A stretch of DNA of 64,000 bases from Isoetes taiwanensis (taxonomy: Eukaryota > Streptophyta > Lycopodiopsida > Isoetales > Isoetaceae), in NCBI GenBank assembly GCA_021234155.1, contig JAJEKV010000091.1, positions 2,241,501 through 2,305,500 of the forward strand, in the 5' to 3' direction. Numbering within the stretch: the stretch's first letter is position 1; each line of letters opens with the position of its first letter. Positions 19,911 through 31,396 of the stretch are shown in pieces. The notes below the pieces were generated by a model. The model saw only the letters and a program-made list of their open reading frames with translations. It was not told the DNA's origin and ran no database searches. The position numbers and the translations under genes were made by a program.

Positions 19911-22900
19911 TCAGGCGAGGACCCTTTGGAGAACATCCTCTGTCAATACAGGCTGAATGATGTCCAAGAAAAACCTGGGGTCGTGGTTTAGGACTTTCGC
20001 AAATACGTACATCAGATGTTTGCATGGAATGTATATCTTTTTCAGTTCTCTACCCATGAAATCCGATAATGCGGTGGGATGCTTGCATACCCTCACCGTA
20101 TAAGTTGATTAAATTGTACGCATGCGGTATGCAACATCCTGTTGGGTGATATTGACCTTCTGAGACTCAATATCACACTCCAATTGTAAAGCTTGATTAA
20201 GCTTTGTTTCAGCTTCTACACAAAGCTTCCCTCGTCTGTTCATGCGCTTGCCAAAACGTTCCATGAAGTGGACAGAGCCGTTCAAAGTAGAAGAATTCAC
20301 ACTAGCCATATCGGGCATTGAGTTCCGTGGGGTAATCCCTCTAACGGAATAGTTCCCTATCTCCAATGTTTCCAACTCTGCACTAGTTATATTTACTCCT
20401 TTTGCCACAGGCCAATCTGTTGGACGAGTCGGTATGGCTATGATGCCTGCAGCTGGATAGTAAGTATGCTGCACATTCTGAGGACAAAACCAAAATCTTT
20501 GTGTGACCTCTCTCCCATTTACTTTCCTTTGCCCAGTGAAGCATGGTGCAATAGTAGACTCTGTACGAACTTTATTAATTTCAGCATTGCATCTTCGACC
20601 ATTGGACTTTATTCTACCTTGACATCTTATTTTACTACCAGGCTCTATTCTTCTAATAGCCCATTCCCTGGCAAAGAAATCGTACTCACAGCACAAGGTA
20701 TGTAGCATCATCAAATATTATATTCCGCTTTCTTTGAAGCATCCACCCTAACTCTAGACCGAGTATGGGCCCTCTTGTCCGGGCGATGGCTACGGAACCC
20801 ACATCCTTGTTATATTCCGTGCTATCCCTTGTCCTTTTTAGCACGGTCCCGATTGTTTCCTCCGAACTCGCATGAATGGGCCTTAAACCACTATGTAAAA
20901 GCTGCCCGAGGGATTGATTTGGCCGACACAAGCGGATGGATGGCGTTACTAGTCACTTGGAGTCCCCATTCGCATTAAGGTATCCATCCACGGACCTATT
21001 CCAACAAAATTGTGTTCTCTATGTGCTTTGCACTTTGCACTTTACAAAGACTTACGTCCGGATCGTATAAGCATGCATCGTACAAGGATAATTTATTCAC
21101 GTACCCTCTTGATGCTAGCCAACTAGCATGCACAGATTCTGATAGATTAGTGTTAGTGATTTGAGCTGCAGTTGCTAGATTCACTCCATCCTCCATGAAG
21201 TTGCCCCATCTGCTCACTCTTTGATGCCACCATGCTAGCCACGAGCCTAATGAACTTATGTCTGAAGGGCTAGTTTTTCCAGGCCACCAACTGACAATTT
21301 TTTGAAATGCAACCTCAGCATCCTCTGCAGTGGGTGCTGATCTCCATGCTCTGCACAAATTTAGATGCTCTTGTCTATGCTCTTGGAATATGTACTTATT
21401 CGTGTGTCGCTGAAGACATTGTTCCCAATGGAACTTACAGCCACGTTCCTTTCCTTCCATGGGCTGGCCATCATTGAACACAACCCGAATTGCATTCCAA
21501 TTAGCCCGAGCTTTATGCGCCATGAATCCTTTGAACCGAAAGGTGTGGTGAGTTCTTTAGTATCATAACTTTGTTTAGCTTTGTCCAGAACTTTATCTGA
21601 GCTTCCGTATCCTCCGTTTTCATGTCACATGTTGCTATTGTAAGAAGGCAACGCATGCTGTATATTTCAGAAATTACAGTAAGTAGATAAAAAATTTGAA
21701 ATGGCAAGTGAAAGACATGATGAAAAAAATATCACCTTGGGTCATACACATGACATGCTAAAGTAGTCCACCCAACAGTGCGTTTTACGTGGTCAAAATG
21801 TACCCAAGAGCTTTCTATCTCCTCCTGGACGCATTCGATTGACAAGTTCCACTCCAGAACCTGCTCCTGTTGTGGACATTTTGAAGATATAGCACCGACC
21901 ATTTTCTTCATCATGAAGTTGGTATGGAAATTTGGAACCGTGGAAAAATTGGTATTTGCAGTGCTGTTTTAAGTATATGATCTTTCCAACTTCATCTTTT
22001 TGGTGGACTTTACTTTCAAGACTCTTATTTATCCATTGGCGTATCCTACAACAGAGACCAATTTTTAGAGAATAAAAATAATCAAACAGCTACAATTTAA
22101 ACTTGAGTGTAAGAATACCTTCTTTTGTTGCAAAGAGGTTGAAGTTGCTTCAAAAGATTGTCTATTTTATCTCTCTCCCACAGCTGTATGTCATCACAAT
22201 CAGTAGTTGTGATCAAGTTGTTGACAGTGAGCTCCATAGCTACCTCCATCTGAATCTGTTTTGCACCCTTCTTGCTTCCTATGGAAGCATTAACTCTACT
22301 ATTGACCATTTGGTGCAGCAAATGTATTTCTTCACGAGTTGGAGGAGTTCTGATAGGATGTTCATGTAAACCAACATGAATGGATAATCTTGTGTGCATG
22401 GCTTCGTCAGGTATAACATAATATATCACGCAACTGCATAGTGCGAGACACGTTGGCTGCTCCTCACAGTACTCACAAGCTAGAATTCCATGAGTACGGG
22501 ATATAGGACCAAGTGCAGGTAGTTGCTTCATAGTTCCCTTCCACTGGACATCATTTGGCATACTTCTGGAAAGAAAATAGTCACACGTTGGATTCATGCA
22601 CCTTAAATGACCACAGCACTTGGAATATTTAACTATGCCATCGAATGAGTGACTTGTCTTCTCGGGTTTCGTCCAGAGATGTGGATCAAACTTTCTTTCC
22701 ATGCCTGCCATAGAATTCAAATCATCTGGAGGTAGCTCAAATACCACATTGCCATTGTAATTAGAGGGTAGATGTCTCAATTGGTATTGGTGTAGTATAT
22801 GGGATGAACACAATCTCTTAAGTTTGCTAGATCCAAAGCTATCAACAAGTGTTTGAAACGTGGAAACAATGTTTACGGTACTCTCCACGAATATCTTGGA

Positions 22901-23225
22901 TGGGACTATCAACAATTATTGGTGCATGGGGAGTGCTGACCTCAAGAATAATAGGTGTGCCTTCGATTGTGACAAAGTTCCCGTTACAGGCTAGGGCCAC
23001 ATACACACTCTGCCCCTCTTGATTCACAACTTCGTCAAGAAGAATTGTCATTCCTCTACCACTCTTGGATTGCACAACACACAATTTTTCATTACGAAAT
23101 TGAAAACTCTCACACAACCATTTCCTAGACAGTTGACATTCTCCATTCACAAAAGAGCATACCATTCTCAATGTTTTACCAGGTGATGAGATTATCCGTC
23201 GTTTGCGAAAGAAAGAAAGAATCAC
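19911..23225 (-). pseudogene. MULE-family transposase, spliced and frameshifted
   Basis: Read from 23225 downward, the N-terminal part is followed by a WRKY/GCM1-like zinc segment near 22660-22350 (VKYSKCCGHLRCMNP, then ALCSCVIYYVIPDE and IHVGLHEHPI). A GT-AG intron follows (about 22125 to 22048). The MULE core comes next: TLACHVYDP near 21740, joined by a second intron (about 21733 to 21674) to MRCLLTIATCDM, then FKGFMAHKARANWNAI near 21515 and CKFHWEQCLQRHTNKYI near 21430. A cysteine-rich tail follows (20714-20109). A SWIM-like IYIPCKHLMYVF lies near 20030. Frame changes near 22870, 21880, 21540 and 20950 show that this copy is inactive. MULE transposases cut and paste DNA in the nucleus. 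Confidence 0.75.
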
Positions 23226-23759
23226 GCGACCGCTTTTTCGACCATTGCAACAACAAATAATTTGGTGCTACACAGACAACTCTCTCGCAGGAAACTAGAC
23301 TACTAAAACAAGAATAGCTTATTTGAAGACGTTGGACAATCAATTGAGGTCCTCAACATAATTAATTACTGTCACGAATATTCATAATTAATAAATTGCA
23401 CGCCAACAATTTCGTATGTTAATTACAAAATGCAATATTTTCCGCCCGTTTAAAACGTTTAAATATTTTAGGGACATGCGACGTGTGAAAATGTAAGCGT
23501 TAAAAAATATTTGAGATTTGAAATGATTAAGATTTTCGAAAGATTTGAAACTTAATTTTCTAACCATTGAAACTTAATTTTCGAACCTTAGGTTTGAATC
23601 TTAATGGACCTAACCATTGAAACTTAATTTTTGAACCTTAGGTTTCAATTTTCTAACCATTGAAACTGAATTTTTGAACCATTGCAAATTCAAACCAATT
23701 AGGCAAACATGCTCTTATGTTGTCTCTGCTATTAGTTCTATTGCTATCAACTATCTTGC
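23226..23759. other. Spacer between transposase 5' end and cassette array
   Basis: AT-rich, with short repeats of the words TTGAAACTTAATTTT and TTTGAACCTTAGGTTT at about 23565-23660. It would hold the transposase promoter if the element were active; no clear TATA box was fixed. Confidence 0.4.
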
Positions 23760-26300
23760 TATCAGGTCAACTGCGTTGGAGACTCATCACCCAGTTGCAG
23801 ACCCAGTGCGGCAGACCCAGTGCGTTGCAAACCCAGTGCGGCGGCGCACTTGATCCGGGAAGGTATGTTAAGTTTGAAAAACCAGAAGTGTGATAAGCTA
23901 GGTATGAGTTTGATAGATGTGTTCACTGTGAATGACGATTTCTGGTATGAGTCTGCAGACCTAGTGCGGCGGCGCACCCCATTTGGGAAGGTGAGCAAAC
24001 TCAAACAGGAGACATTATTTGTCATTATGGACTTCAACATTTTACAGTTCTGATTGCTTGCTTAAGGCCGGGCATGAGTCTCTGCGGGACATAGTCGTGG
24101 CGCACCCCTTCAGGAAGGTGAGCAAATTCAAACTTCGGTGAAGCGGTTCTACGCTTTTTCTTTTCTTAAGTCTTTAGATATATGACTTAAACTGATATTT
24201 GTCTTTGTTGCTCACTTTGTTGATGGCAGTAAACTTTGTTGATGTTGGGGCAATGCAGACCTAGTGCGGCGGCGCACCCCTTATGGGAAGGTAAGTTCAA
24301 ACTAGCAATGTCAATCTAGCAATGGTTTTCTTTGGCTGTAGCAATCTTTATATCAGGCTCTGATAGAAATATTTCTCCACTGCTTACTGAATAACGACCA
24401 TACTCCCTGCACAGCTTTTGTTGGTTTTGTCTATGATTTGAATTCTATTACTTGATCTTAGTCTCACTTCCACATCATAAATATTCCACGGATAGGTACA
24501 TGCTGCATCATTAATCCTTTCATTTATTCACGGTGATCAATTTAAGTTTATGCTTGGCTCTGTCCTAGTTTATGCTGAGAGTTTATAGGGTACCCAAGAC
24601 TGGAAAGAACCACACGATAATAGATAGGATAAAGCAGGTTTGATATGGTAGTGATCAGAAGGTATTTCTGCAATTTATTTTTGAAGCAAATGGAGGCATC
24701 AGGGTAGTCTCTATGCAGGATTTTAGCAGAGATGGAATCTGGAAGCACATTCATAAGAAAGGGGCACACCATTTTAGACTCAAGGATCAACAAAGCATTC
24801 TGACATTCCATCCAAGCATTCTGGCATTCCATCTTAGCATTCCATCCAAACTTGCTGGCGAAATCTATGAAATACTTTACAATTGCAAAAAGGTGGATCC
24901 ATACCTTTTGTTCTGCTATGTATGCCATAAATAATCTGCACACTCATGCTGCTCTGTTGTTGCCATAATTAATGAAAATTATCATCACAATATCATACCA
25001 GTTTTTGCAATTCTACAGGTCTTTAGCAGTGATGACTTTAAGGTGTGAAACTTCGTAAAGTTGCTATATTTTACCATTTTTTTAAATCTGGATTCGATGG
25101 TTTACTAGGATGCGTACGCTAAAGAACTTCATAAAATCGCCAAAATTTGATAATATTGCATCCCAATTATAGTAAATTCGCCAAATTAATGGACATTTTA
25201 CAGTAAAAAACCTCAATTTTATGGTAAAACATCCAAAACTACTAAATTCATTTCTATAAAAATGTTGGAAAAATTGGAAACAATCGCCACCATTTCTATA
25301 ATTTAGAAGCAGCTAGAGGATGATAAAGTCATCACTGGTCTTTAGATATATGACTTAAACTGATATTTGTTTTTGTTGCTCACTTTGTTGATGGCAGTAA
25401 ACTTTGTTGATGTTGGGGCAACAGGCTGCAGACCTAGTGCGGCGGCGCACCCCTTCTGGGAAGGTAAGTTCAAACATTCAAACTCTGCTGCTTAAGCCTC
25501 AAACTCTGTTTAAAGACTCTATTTTCCTGATATTAGACAGCCTTCTTACCTGTTTCGATCATATGCCGGGATCTAAGATCTTATAGCTGCAATATCTATA
25601 ACACAGAGCGCAATTATCTAAGCTTGTAGTTATTAGCAAAAAGCTAGACCAGATAACTTCGTATTCTCTCTGTTCATGTATACAAGTGAAAAAAAGATAT
25701 TTTTACAGCATCCACTATTTCTAGATCTCATTTATTTCACCTAAACTACTGCACACGGAAATCAACTGCCTATTTCATTAGAATAAAGCAGGAAAAGCCT
25801 GAAAAAGAATCATATGAATCCCCTAATGAGGAGTGGAGTCTCGCATTATTGCTGCACAGAAATGTTTTTGTTGCTCACTTTGTTGATGGCAGTAGACTTT
25901 GTTGATGTTGGGGCAACAGTCTGCAGACCTAGTGCGGCGGCGCACCCCTTCTGGGAAGGTAAGTTCAAACATTCAAATTTTCATGACCACGTTCTCAAAA
26001 CTTTGCTAATTCAAAATCCATACTGAGATGGGCCTGAGATAATTATGTGGTTTGTGCAGCTAGGTGTATAGGCGAGCAAGGCTCAAACCGAGATTAATAC
26101 AACGATAGGTATGTTGTTTTAGATGAGATGTCTACCGGTATCAGATTATGGGCCCAATCATAATACCATCTCCTGTTTGGGACTTTTAGATATTTAATTT
26201 AAACTGATAGATGTCTTTGTTGATGTTGGGGCAACAGTCTGCAGACCTAGTGCGGCGGCGCACCCCTTCTGGGAAGGTAAGTTCAAACATAATACCAAAT
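23760..26300 (+). repeat. Array of seven GC-rich cassettes ending in splice-donor-like sequence
   Basis: A ~39-bp GC-rich core (CTGCAGACCTAGTGCGGCGG followed by CGCACCCCTTCTGGGAAG) recurs near 23800, 23950, 24075, 24258, 25425, 25918 and 26232. The last four are nearly identical; the first and third have decayed. Each core is followed by GTAAGTTCAAAC, GTGAGCAAA or GTATG, a good 5' splice site. The later copies are preceded by GATGTTGGGGCAACAG, a possible 3' splice site. Copies 4-7 also share up to 90 bp of upstream sequence. As an exon the core is 39 nt, a multiple of three, and reads SADLVRRRTPSGK with one variable position. It could be a cassette exon, a set of alternative first exons, or subterminal protein-binding repeats. 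Confidence 0.8.
24300..25330. other. Spacer within the cassette array
   Basis: No gene recognised. Contains three tandem copies of a short unit around 24798-24850 (GACATTCCATCCAAGCATT and variants). Confidence 0.45.
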
Positions 26301-26527
26301 CAAAATACCATCTCCTGTTTGGGACTTTTAGAACTCATGCAGCTCAAACAATTGTTAAATGTGAGCGACCAGCATTTTCTGGAGCAGAAATAGCTAGGGA
26401 AAAGCAAAGGGACCATTGAGGTGGCATTAATGCTAGGGTATTATTTGTTACTTTCGCTGGTTACTTAATGATTGTAATGATTCTTAAACCATTGATTGTA
26501 TGGACAGTATGGGCAGATTCTACAAAG

Positions 26528-26640
26528 TTAGTATGCAGAGCATGCATAAGAATTATATTGCCGCCCTGAACTTAGTGCGCCTTGAGCATGCATAAGAATT
26601 ATGTTGACGCCTTGAACTTAATGCTGACGCTCAGATCTTT
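26528..26640. repeat. Imperfect ~55-bp tandem duplication
   Basis: GCATGCATAAGAATTAT followed by CGCC.TGAACTTA(G/A)TG occurs twice in tandem upstream of the methyltransferase-like gene. Confidence 0.7.
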
Positions 26641-27396
26641 TAATTATATGTAGTCTAGATATAAGTTTATTGTTTGTTAGCAATTTGCTCTTTTGTTTAT
26701 TTGTGTATTGTTTATTTTTTCTTGCTCTTTTTTTGACATGTCTTCGAAATGTTGATATCCTTATGGATAATAATGTGGCTCTCTCTTCATCTTTTTGGCA
26801 GATCCATGTCAGATAGTTGTTATTGATGGTGGTGTCTCTAATTTGTTGACGGGGCACCTCTTCCAAAACGGTTGGCACTTTAAGGTTCAATGCATTCCTT
26901 TTATATGTATTGATTACTTTTGGTGTTGTGCAGATTAGGGACATGGTCTGTTATGGTTCACACTAGAAACAGAACTCCCATCCCATTTGTTCCTCTAGCT
27001 TACACACCACCAAAGAGAAGGCGACATAAGCATTCACATTCACTGGAGGTAACCAAAGAAGAAACAAAATATACAGCCCCGGACCAAGTGTTAACCGAAT
27101 CAGCAATGACCAGAGACATAGAAAGTCCAATGGCAGAGAAAAGCAAACCAAGTGATGTTCAGGATATAACTGCCACTGATCCAGAATTTGCACAGGTGAG
27201 TGGTTCTCGAATTGGATCATTTTTTTTTCTCCTTGTCAAATATTTAATCATCAGCTTTGAATAGGTTTTTGCTCACGAGATGGTGGCTGACATAATGAGC
27301 AAATGTCGCATTGAAAGAGGAACAGAACCTCCCAAAATTCCCCTTTGTCGTGTTTTGCGAAATGAAGCTGTGCGTCTGATCTCAAAAAATCGATAC

Positions 27397-27770
27397 TAAG
27401 ATGAGGGATATACTTAAGTAATGATGGATATTTACGAGAAAGGAAAATTTGTGCTATCCATGAAATCCATCAAGGGATGTGATGTTCGATTCTGGGACTC
27501 CATTAAGCTCTAAATGGGATGATTACTTGAATGAAGTAAACGATGACTTTGAGAAGGAACTTGAAGCTTCAGGAGTGGAAGGACTTGTCGGGCAAAATGT
27601 TCCTTTGTTGGGATGGTAACCATAGAAACGATGGCGTGGATGGAGGAGATCGTTACAACCATCAATTCTTTATGAGAAGAAGCGGGCACATTAAAAGTCG
27701 AAGTGTCTTTCATTGACGTTGAAAAGTGCCATCTTCAACAACTCATTTCGGCCATCAATAGAGTTAACGA
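27397..27770 (+). pseudogene. ParB/Srx-like segment with DGNHR motif (damaged)
   Basis: In one frame WDGNHR stands at about 27609-27626, after hydrophobic MFLC. In the next frame follow AWMEEI, TLKVEVSFIDVEKCHLQQL and INRVNE. A hydrophobic strand, a DGxHR signature, a helix and a valine-rich strand are the arrangement around the conserved box of ParB-N-like domains. In bacteria and phages such domains are found fused to N4/N6 DNA methyltransferases. At least one frame change lies just after the motif, and stops occur upstream. The assignment rests on a short motif plus the context of a methyltransferase in the same gene. Confidence 0.4.
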
Positions 27771-29206
27771 GTAAGTGGGTTGCATGTTTTGCATTGTTAT
27801 GGTTTTGAATTTTGTTGATGATTTTCAATGTGCATTTTAGGTTGAATGAAGATGGTGTTGTTCAAAACACAATGAAGGATACAATATATAGTGTCCACAA
27901 AATGTGCTACTGACAAATCGAAACAATATTTTTCCAAAGCTGGATCCTCAATTACACGGCTACATTGAAGATTAAAGATAATGCTTCTTCGGCCTTGCGG
28001 CGGAACAATGGTATCAACTACCACGTCTGGCTTACTGCAAGATACTATTCTAGGTTAAATGACATACTTCTTTATTAATTCTTTTGAATTTATTGTTCTC
28101 ATTTGTGTGCTCATAGCAAATTGGATTGTAATTGGATAGAGACAAATGGATAAGGAGATAGCAGTTGAATTGGCAGCAGCAAAAGATGATGATGACAAAG
28201 AGGCCTTGCGGACAGCAGCCACAAGAAGGGTCCAAGATAAATGGGTACAGAAAATGGGAAAGTTGCTTGCCATAGTCAATCCTGCATTGGGTCCAAGTTG
28301 GTTAGATGCAGTTACTAGAGCTGATTTTGACACCAAAACATCGCGATTGTCCATTGAGAAGTTGCTTGACATGGTGAAGGCTAAAGTACCCAATGACATA
28401 AGAGATCGTTGGGTGCATTGGATGTCGTCTGGGTCTGCTATCCACAGCACGTATGGGATCCCTAAGGGTGACAAAAGCTTTAAGGACTGGATAAAAAAGG
28501 AAGTTTGGTTGGAGCACTTGGTTGAGAAGTCTTGTGAAGTCTTCACTGAGACTTCTGCAACATATCAATTGCAGATTCAGGTTCCACACGGTGCAGACCT
28601 GGAAAGTTGGTTCCGAGCCTTCAAATTAAAGAACAGAGCCAATATGTTCAAGCCATATCACAAACATATGTCTGCAACTACAGCTCCTGTCTCTTCCTAT
28701 GAGATAGATAGAAGTTCAAAACTTTCTGCATTTATTTCTCTTGTAAGAATTCGTCTAAATGTTATGGGCAATCTTGCAGATATTACAAACACCTTCTCAG
28801 TGAAAATTTTTTGGCAAATCTTCCAACTGAATTGGAATGTTGGAAGTCCACAGATGAAAATTCCATGTACTCAAAGAAGGGGAACTTGGATAGGCTAGGT
28901 GGTCTAAGTGATTATGAAGCTCAAAATTGTCCTTGGTGGATAGATTTTGCTAGTGGAGAATATCCATTAAGTGAGGAGGAGGAGTATAAGGCAAATGTGA
29001 AAGTTTCAAAGCTCAAGAGCAAAGTGGATTCTAATGAAAAGATAAAAAGAAGTTTGGATGCTCCAATCGATAAAAGAGATGTGAAAAGAAAGAGAAAAAA
29101 TCAAGAGAAGTCACAAGCGTCAGGTACTTAATTTTGTTTATTTTTTTGCATTCACGCGAATATAGATCTTAAACAAACGTGTGACACTTTCTTGAACATG
29201 TGGCAG

Positions 29207-30277
29207 CTACTGCAGCAATTGATTTGGATTTATCCAAGGCTACTTCAGAGGAGGATGTCCAACATTTTGACATTGCCAAGGTATTTAAAAACACTTCGCT
29301 TGAGTTGCATTGTGGAGACACTTTGCGTACGTATGAACAATATTCAAAGAAGGTAGAAGCTCCAGTTTTTCAAAATGTTAGAGATTTTGCAAAGAGAAAT
29401 GCTAGGAAGTTGCATGAGTACAAGAGAGGTGGTACTGTCAGGGATTGGGGGTTTGAGTTAATAATTATTGATTTCCCTACAAATAACATGTCATGCGAGG
29501 AAGATTTTGAGATTCCTCCATGGAATGTATGCAACACTTCTTTAATCCAAGCCTCTTTCTCGTTCGGCACATTGTGCCTTGATGATGATGGCTGGTTGGT
29601 CTCCATTTCTTCGGTTGAACAAGCAAGAATAGTGGAGAAGGAGGCAAGATTAAAATGCTTGGAGCCCTTTAGAACTTACTACTTGCATCAGGATGCCCCT
29701 TTTGGATACATGAATGACAGAATTGGGAAGTTCACAAGCAACGTGTTGCTAGTGGCTTATATGGTCAAGAAAGGGTACTTCACCAAGCATTCAGAGTAAT
29801 GTTCAGTTCTCAAGTAAGTGATCTTCAATTTTATCTATTACATTATAAGCTATCTTATTTCATGTATATTTATTTTATGTTTATCTTCGTTTTACTATAT
29901 CTGGTTTCATGTTATATTAATATTTTTCCATTTCAGACAAACGTCTTTCAATCTCCAAGCAATCTCTTGCTCATTTCTTCATGGAAGGCAGTAAACTTAC
30001 AGCAAGTCCTACTACGCCTGGTAGGAAATCCACTGAGAAGTCCATTTCTTTCATGGAGTTTATTATTGAGAATTTTAGTCCAAGAGAAGGCTTGGTATTG
30101 GACCTACTTAGCGGCACAGGTTCAGCATTGGTGGCATCTGCTATTTTATCTCGTCACTGCTATGGATTGGACAATGATAAACTGTTAGTGGAACATGTAA
30201 AGGCATCTCGTCTATCTGCATTAGCAAGTGTTTCACAAAAGTTTGATGAAAAGAACATTGATCATCCAGGGGATTGA
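29207..30277 (+). pseudogene. Beta-class N4/N6 DNA methyltransferase-like domain
   Basis: The order of motifs is that of beta-class amino-methyltransferases. LELHCGDTL (~29300) sits where the iGD strand precedes motif IV. IIIDFPTNN (motif IV, codons at 29470-29481) stands in place of the catalytic DPPY/SPPY box. GWLVSISS (~29590) resembles a 'G-x-L-v' strand. After an intron (29814-29936) come EKSISFMEFIIENFSP, equivalent to the 'KP..l...i' helix, and VLDLLSGTGSALVAS (motif I, FxGxG-like, 30101-30121), then YGLDNDKL (motif II-like). The departure from [DNS]PP[YFW] to DFPT suggests weakened or lost catalysis, either in this copy or in the whole family. A one-base frame change sits near 29797, just before the donor. 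Confidence 0.7.
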
Positions 30278-30499
30278 GGGCGGCCAAGTGGCGGGGAAGA
30301 TGAAGAACCTTCATAGTATGTTTGTTTTTTTCTACTGTAATTTTTTGGCATTTATGTCAATGCTACTTAACTTTCTTTACGTATTAGCATTCTTCCTGTG
30401 TATGCAGAATCAGTAGCATCACTATTGTCAACAATGGAATCCCCAATTCAAGTGGAAAGGAGACGTCGACGTTGTCAGCTTGTAGATGATGAGTGTGAA

Positions 30500-30874
30500 G
30501 AAGGATGACGACTTCTTGTGGCTGTATTTTCATAACATTATTGTTTCTCATAGTGTTTTGGCTTCCATTGTTTACTTCAAACAATTTGCTTTACAATGCT
30601 CTCTTTTTCTATGCCTATACTGTGAACATGATAATAACAGTATGAACATTAACGCAGTTATATGTATTATAATAGTATGGGCACTATGATGTATGGACAT
30701 AACATAGTAAGGAGTATGGTGTATTTATTATAATGGTATGACAATATATTACTTTGGTGTAGTTATATTTATTATAATATGTAGTCTAGAAGTGCATCTT
30801 TTTACCTGAGAACCATTGACAAAATTAAAAAAAAAAAGACACAATCTAATAAACCCTCTAAACCCTTACTTTAA
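30500..30874. other. 3' flank of the methyltransferase-like gene and right end of the insertion
   Basis: AT-rich sequence with several TATTATAATA words near 30660-30780 and a poly(A) run near 30828. The final 35 bp contain TAAACCCTCTAAACCC, the probable inverted end of the 11.2-kb insertion. Confidence 0.5.
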
Positions 30875-31391
30875 CAATAAACTTTTTAACAATGAAGCAT
30901 TGGTTATTTAATGAAAATTCAAATGCAAGGCTGATAACAGGTCGCGGACATTGTCTGCAAAAATAGTTCGAGATCATACAAGATCTCCCGGATCTGTGGT
31001 AAAAAGGCAGATCCAGCTCTGTTAAAGGGAAATCCTAGATATTTTTAACCGGCTTACCTTTTTTTGGAAGATATTTGTGAATAGAAAAAGGTTCTTCCCG
31101 AAATAGCTTGATTTGCCTATATAAGCAATTGTTCCTCTTATTTACGATAGAGAAGGTCACGGTTGAGTTAAGAGCTAAGTCCTTCGCTCGACTCTACGGT
31201 TTGATTGGCTGAGCTTGTTCTTTGAAGATGAACTCTTGGATGCGATTGGGAACGCAAGATAACGATTTCTTGCAGAGCCTGGACCCGGTTGGGTGGAGAG
31301 CTTTGGGCTAAAGGCCTGGTTTTTAGAATGGTTAATGACTTCATGTCTAAATTCTGTTTCCTGTTTTCTGGCTAACTTGTGATTTGTATCA
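30875..31391 (+). repeat. 3' LTR, remaining 517 bp
   Basis: Matches 17754-18275 and ends TTGTATCA at 31391, followed by the target duplication TGCCC. A number of small indels separate it from the 5' LTR, mainly near 31070-31190. Confidence 0.9.
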
Positions 31392-31396
31392 TGCCC
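31392..31396. other. Target-site duplication TGCCC (right)
   Basis: Repeats 17627-17631 directly after the 3' LTR end. Confidence 0.85.

Larger units (their letters stand above)
26935..30480 (+). pseudogene. ParB-like / DNA methyltransferase-like gene (decayed, spliced)
   Basis: A spliced plus-strand gene. Visible exons are: 26935-27195 (basic N-terminus, MVHTRNRTPIPFVPL); 27265-~27396 (HEMVADIMSKCRIERG); a damaged region to 27770 with a ParB-like motif; 27841 onward (ELNEDGVVQNTMKDT); 28141-28742 (helical, MDKEIAVELAAAKDDDDK); 28780-29123 (CPWWIDFASGEYP, then a lysine-rich stretch with RDVKRKRKNQEK, a likely nuclear localisation signal); 29207-29813; 29937-~30320; and a short last exon from ~30412 (ESPIQVERRRRCQLVDD). 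Introns have GT-AG ends. The last ~350 residues form a beta-class N4/N6 methyltransferase-like domain. Frame changes near 27400-27640, 28715, 29797 and 30275 make this copy a pseudogene unless they are sequence errors. No functional name is justified. Confidence 0.65.
19666..30874. mobile_element. 11.2-kb insertion carrying a MULE transposase and a methyltransferase-like gene
   Basis: This segment replaces 89 bp of the 3' LTR (equivalent to 17665-17753), so it entered after the LTR element. Its ends look like imperfect inverted repeats. TTTGGAGGGTTTTTTTGG starts 11 bases in on the left. The complement of the right end gives TTTAGAGGGTTTATTAG at nearly the same offset. No target duplication is seen because the flanks were deleted. 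It contains a minus-strand MULE transposase (19911-23225), a cassette array (23760-26300) and a plus-strand ParB/methyltransferase-like gene (26935-30480), divergently arranged. It could be one large element or several nested pieces; the matching ends favour one. Confidence 0.5.
17632..31391 (+). mobile_element. Small non-coding LTR retrotransposon, split by an 11.2-kb insertion
   Basis: The ends are TGATATGG (17632) and TTGTATCA (31391), flanked by TGCCC on both sides. Without the nested insertion the element is about 2.5 kb: a 644-bp 5' LTR, a ~1.36-kb internal region without gag or pol, and a 3' LTR. It is therefore non-autonomous (TRIM/LARD-like) and would depend on the proteins of another element. 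The host site is the reverse transcriptase gene of a LINE, which resumes on the other side. Confidence 0.85.

Noticed and set aside
23760-26300. CRISPR-like array
   Set aside because: The spacing between cores is irregular (120 to more than 1100 bp), and flanking sequence is partly shared rather than unique spacers. The genome is clearly eukaryotic.
30841-30874. Interstitial telomere repeat (CCCTAAA-like)
   Set aside because: TAAACCCTCTAAACCC has only two imperfect units and pairs better with the left end of the 11.2-kb insertion as a terminal repeat.
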